From: Chlorocebus sabaeus
Taxonomy: Eukaryota > Chordata > Mammalia > Primates > Cercopithecidae
Direction of reading: 5' to 3'
Assembly: GCF_047675955.1 (NCBI RefSeq)
Contig: NC_132919.1
Span: forward strand, 72,369,316-72,433,315
DNA: 64,000 nucleotides
Part shown: positions 62,486 through 64,000 of the stretch, piece by piece
How positions within the stretch are numbered: position 1 is the first letter of the stretch
How the letters are laid out: each line of letters begins with the position of its first letter
Made by a program: the position numbers and the translations under genes
The notes under the pieces: model-generated
Told to the model about the DNA's origin: nothing
Seen by the model: only the letters and a program-made list of their open reading frames with translations
The model's database searches: none

Positions 62486-62758
62486 GTAAATTTCTTATAA
62501 TAAGCATGTCCAGTAATCAGAAAAAATACATACTTTAAAAAAATAACTGATATAAAGTTGGAATTGAAGGCAACTCTGTTTTATGGATATATTCTGTAGT
62601 TCAGAATAGATATTTTGTTTTACCACTTGCCCAGATTACAGTTACGGGACATATTAAAGTGAAATGACTAGAGGTAACTAGGATTTCTGAACAGGGTAGT
62701 ACAGTTTATACATAAACAATTAGATTTTTATGAAGTCTTATTTTCAAAAAGAAAATAA

Positions 62759-63026
62759 GGCCGGGCACAGAGGCTCATGCCTATAATCCCAGCACTTTGG
62801 GAGGCCAAGGCGGGCAGATCACGAGGTCAAGAAATTGAAACTATCCTGGCCAACATGGTGAAACCCCGTCTCTACTAAAAATATAAACATTAGCTGGGTG
62901 TGGTGGCATGCACCTGTAGTCCCAGCTACTAGGGAGGCAGAGGTTGCAGTAAGCTTAGATCGCGCCATTGCACTCCAGTCTGGTGACAGAGTGAGACTCC
63001 ATCTCAAAAAAAACAAAAAAAGAAAG
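62759..63026 (+). mobile_element. AluS, sense, right-arm deletion
   Basis: ggccgggcacagaggctcat; ctactagggaggcagaggtt marks a loss of about 30 bp. Confidence 0.9.
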
Positions 63027-63032
63027 GGCACG

Positions 63033-63200
63033 TGTTATTATAGCTTAGTGCTTAAAACAGGTATCTGGAGCCAGATTATTAACCAGGTACTTTAAGCAAA
63101 CATAACCTTTCTGAGCTTTTTCTTCTCACCTCATAACATTTTAAGGTTTAACGAGGTATTAGGCGACACCATATAAAGTTTTGCTAGTATTTGACAGTTT
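63033..63200 (+). mobile_element. MIR SINE relic
   Basis: The text tagcttagtgcttaaaacag, then atctggagccagatta and a ctttctgagctttttcttct segment matches MIR in sense orientation. Confidence 0.55.
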
Positions 63201-63270
63201 TCATGTTATAAGAATGACAGCTACATGTGGCTCAACCTGATGTATATAAAGTGCTTTAAAAAGGGTCCCT

Positions 63271-63573
63271 GAGGCCCTGGGCGTGGTGGCTCACACCTGT
63301 AATCCCAGCTCTTTGGGAGCCCAGGGTAGGAGGATCGCTTGAGCTCAGGAGTTCTAGACCAGCCTGTGCAACATAGGGAAACGCTGTCTCTACTAAAAAA
63401 ATAAGAAAATTGGCCAGGCGTGGTGGCATAGCCCTGTATTCCCAGCTGCTCAGGGGACTGTGATGGGAGGATCATTTGAGCCCGGCAGGTTGAGACTGCA
63501 GTGAGCTATAATTGTGCCACTGCACTCTAGGCTGGGCAACAGAACGAGACCTCATCTGAAGAAAAAAGAAATA
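63271..63573 (+). mobile_element. AluJ, sense
   Basis: gaggccctgggcgtggtggc to gaagaaaaaagaaat, J-type text. Confidence 0.9.
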
Positions 63574-64000
63574 CAAATTTAGTTAAGTAGAGTATAAATA
63601 ATCTAAAATGTGGCTCCTTTTAGACCTTCTTTGTGAATATTGAACACATGTACCTAAGACGGTTTGCTGTGTAGGCTAATAAACTTGATAATATAACAAC
63701 TTTTATCATTTATAAAATATTTTCACATAAATGATCTTATTTATTTAAAAGCTTTGTGAAGTAGAGTGGATGGGCATTTTACAGCTAAGAAAATCTAGAA
63801 AGTTGTTGACTGCCAGGTACTGTAATGCAACCATGAGATGTAACTGAGTAAGATATTGCTGCCCTTAAGTTGCTCACAGTCAACTGTTACTGTGGAATAA
63901 ATGCTATGATAGGAATGAGTACGTCAGTTTCGGAAAAACATAGAGGTATGGAGCTAATCTTAGACTAAGAGAGGTTCAGACAGGCTTCCTAAAGTCACCT

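Larger units (their letters stand above)
62486..64000 (+). other. FBXL20: FBXL20 intron after exon F (5' part)
   Basis: This intron starts with gtaaat and runs out of the window. It contains two sense Alus and a MIR relic. The sequence 63574-64000 is AT-rich and may hold another very old repeat, which I could not name. Confidence 0.85.

Noticed and set aside
1..64000. CRISPR array, bacterial operon, phage or defence system
   Set aside because: Spliced exons, Alu density and L1 content show primate nuclear DNA. The repeats are retrotransposons and microsatellites with no regular spacer pattern.

Overview
The window is primate nuclear DNA from inside a protein-coding gene. Six coding exons on the + strand (5320-62485) splice in frame into 150 codons of FBXL20, an F-box and leucine-rich-repeat protein that selects substrates for an SCF ubiquitin ligase. 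The first coding segment and the rest of the leucine-rich repeats lie outside the window. FBXL20 is the only functional gene I can support.

Many Alu elements show the genome is primate. At least nine belong to a young AluY branch with diagnostic changes I associate with Old World monkey AluYR-type elements (ctcaagcctg, gagacgggcgg, gccgggcgaggtgg, gagatccggccact). An Old World monkey such as macaque or baboon is therefore more likely than human or another ape. This is recognition from memory, not a database match.

Layout: 1-5319 is upstream intron with a 5'-truncated L1 (756-1886), L2 and MIR relics and nested Alus. Exon A is 5320-5381. A 37.6-kb intron (5382-42991) carries three relics of one old L1M-type 3' region (about 7960-11120, 15990-18340, 29895-31030), another old L1 (31195-32512), a COX7C processed pseudogene (8123-8576), a MaLR LTR (19419-19820), a possible ERV LTR (12049-12475), an evolving pentanucleotide array (11251-11335) and dozens of Alus. 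Exons B to E (42992-43046, 45888-45962, 48404-48498, 50637-50705) are separated by introns of 2.1-2.8 kb, the last of which holds a MADE1 element. An 11.7-kb intron (50706-62389) is mostly one old L1 relic (about 54000-61840) split by many Alus. Exon F is 62390-62485, followed by intron to the end.

I found no bacterial or phage-type system, CRISPR array, tRNA, rRNA, CpG-island promoter or independent gene. Nearly all long reading frames in the window run through Alu or L1 sequence. The points of interest are structural: an Alu whose flanking duplication seems to have one copy inverted, several exact short tandem duplications, Alu pairs sharing one target-site duplication, inverted young Alus around exons, an Alu inserted about 50 bp before a splice acceptor, an enlarged MADE1 hairpin, and the COX7C retrocopy, which keeps 54 open codons. 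I see no evidence of a previously undescribed biological system.
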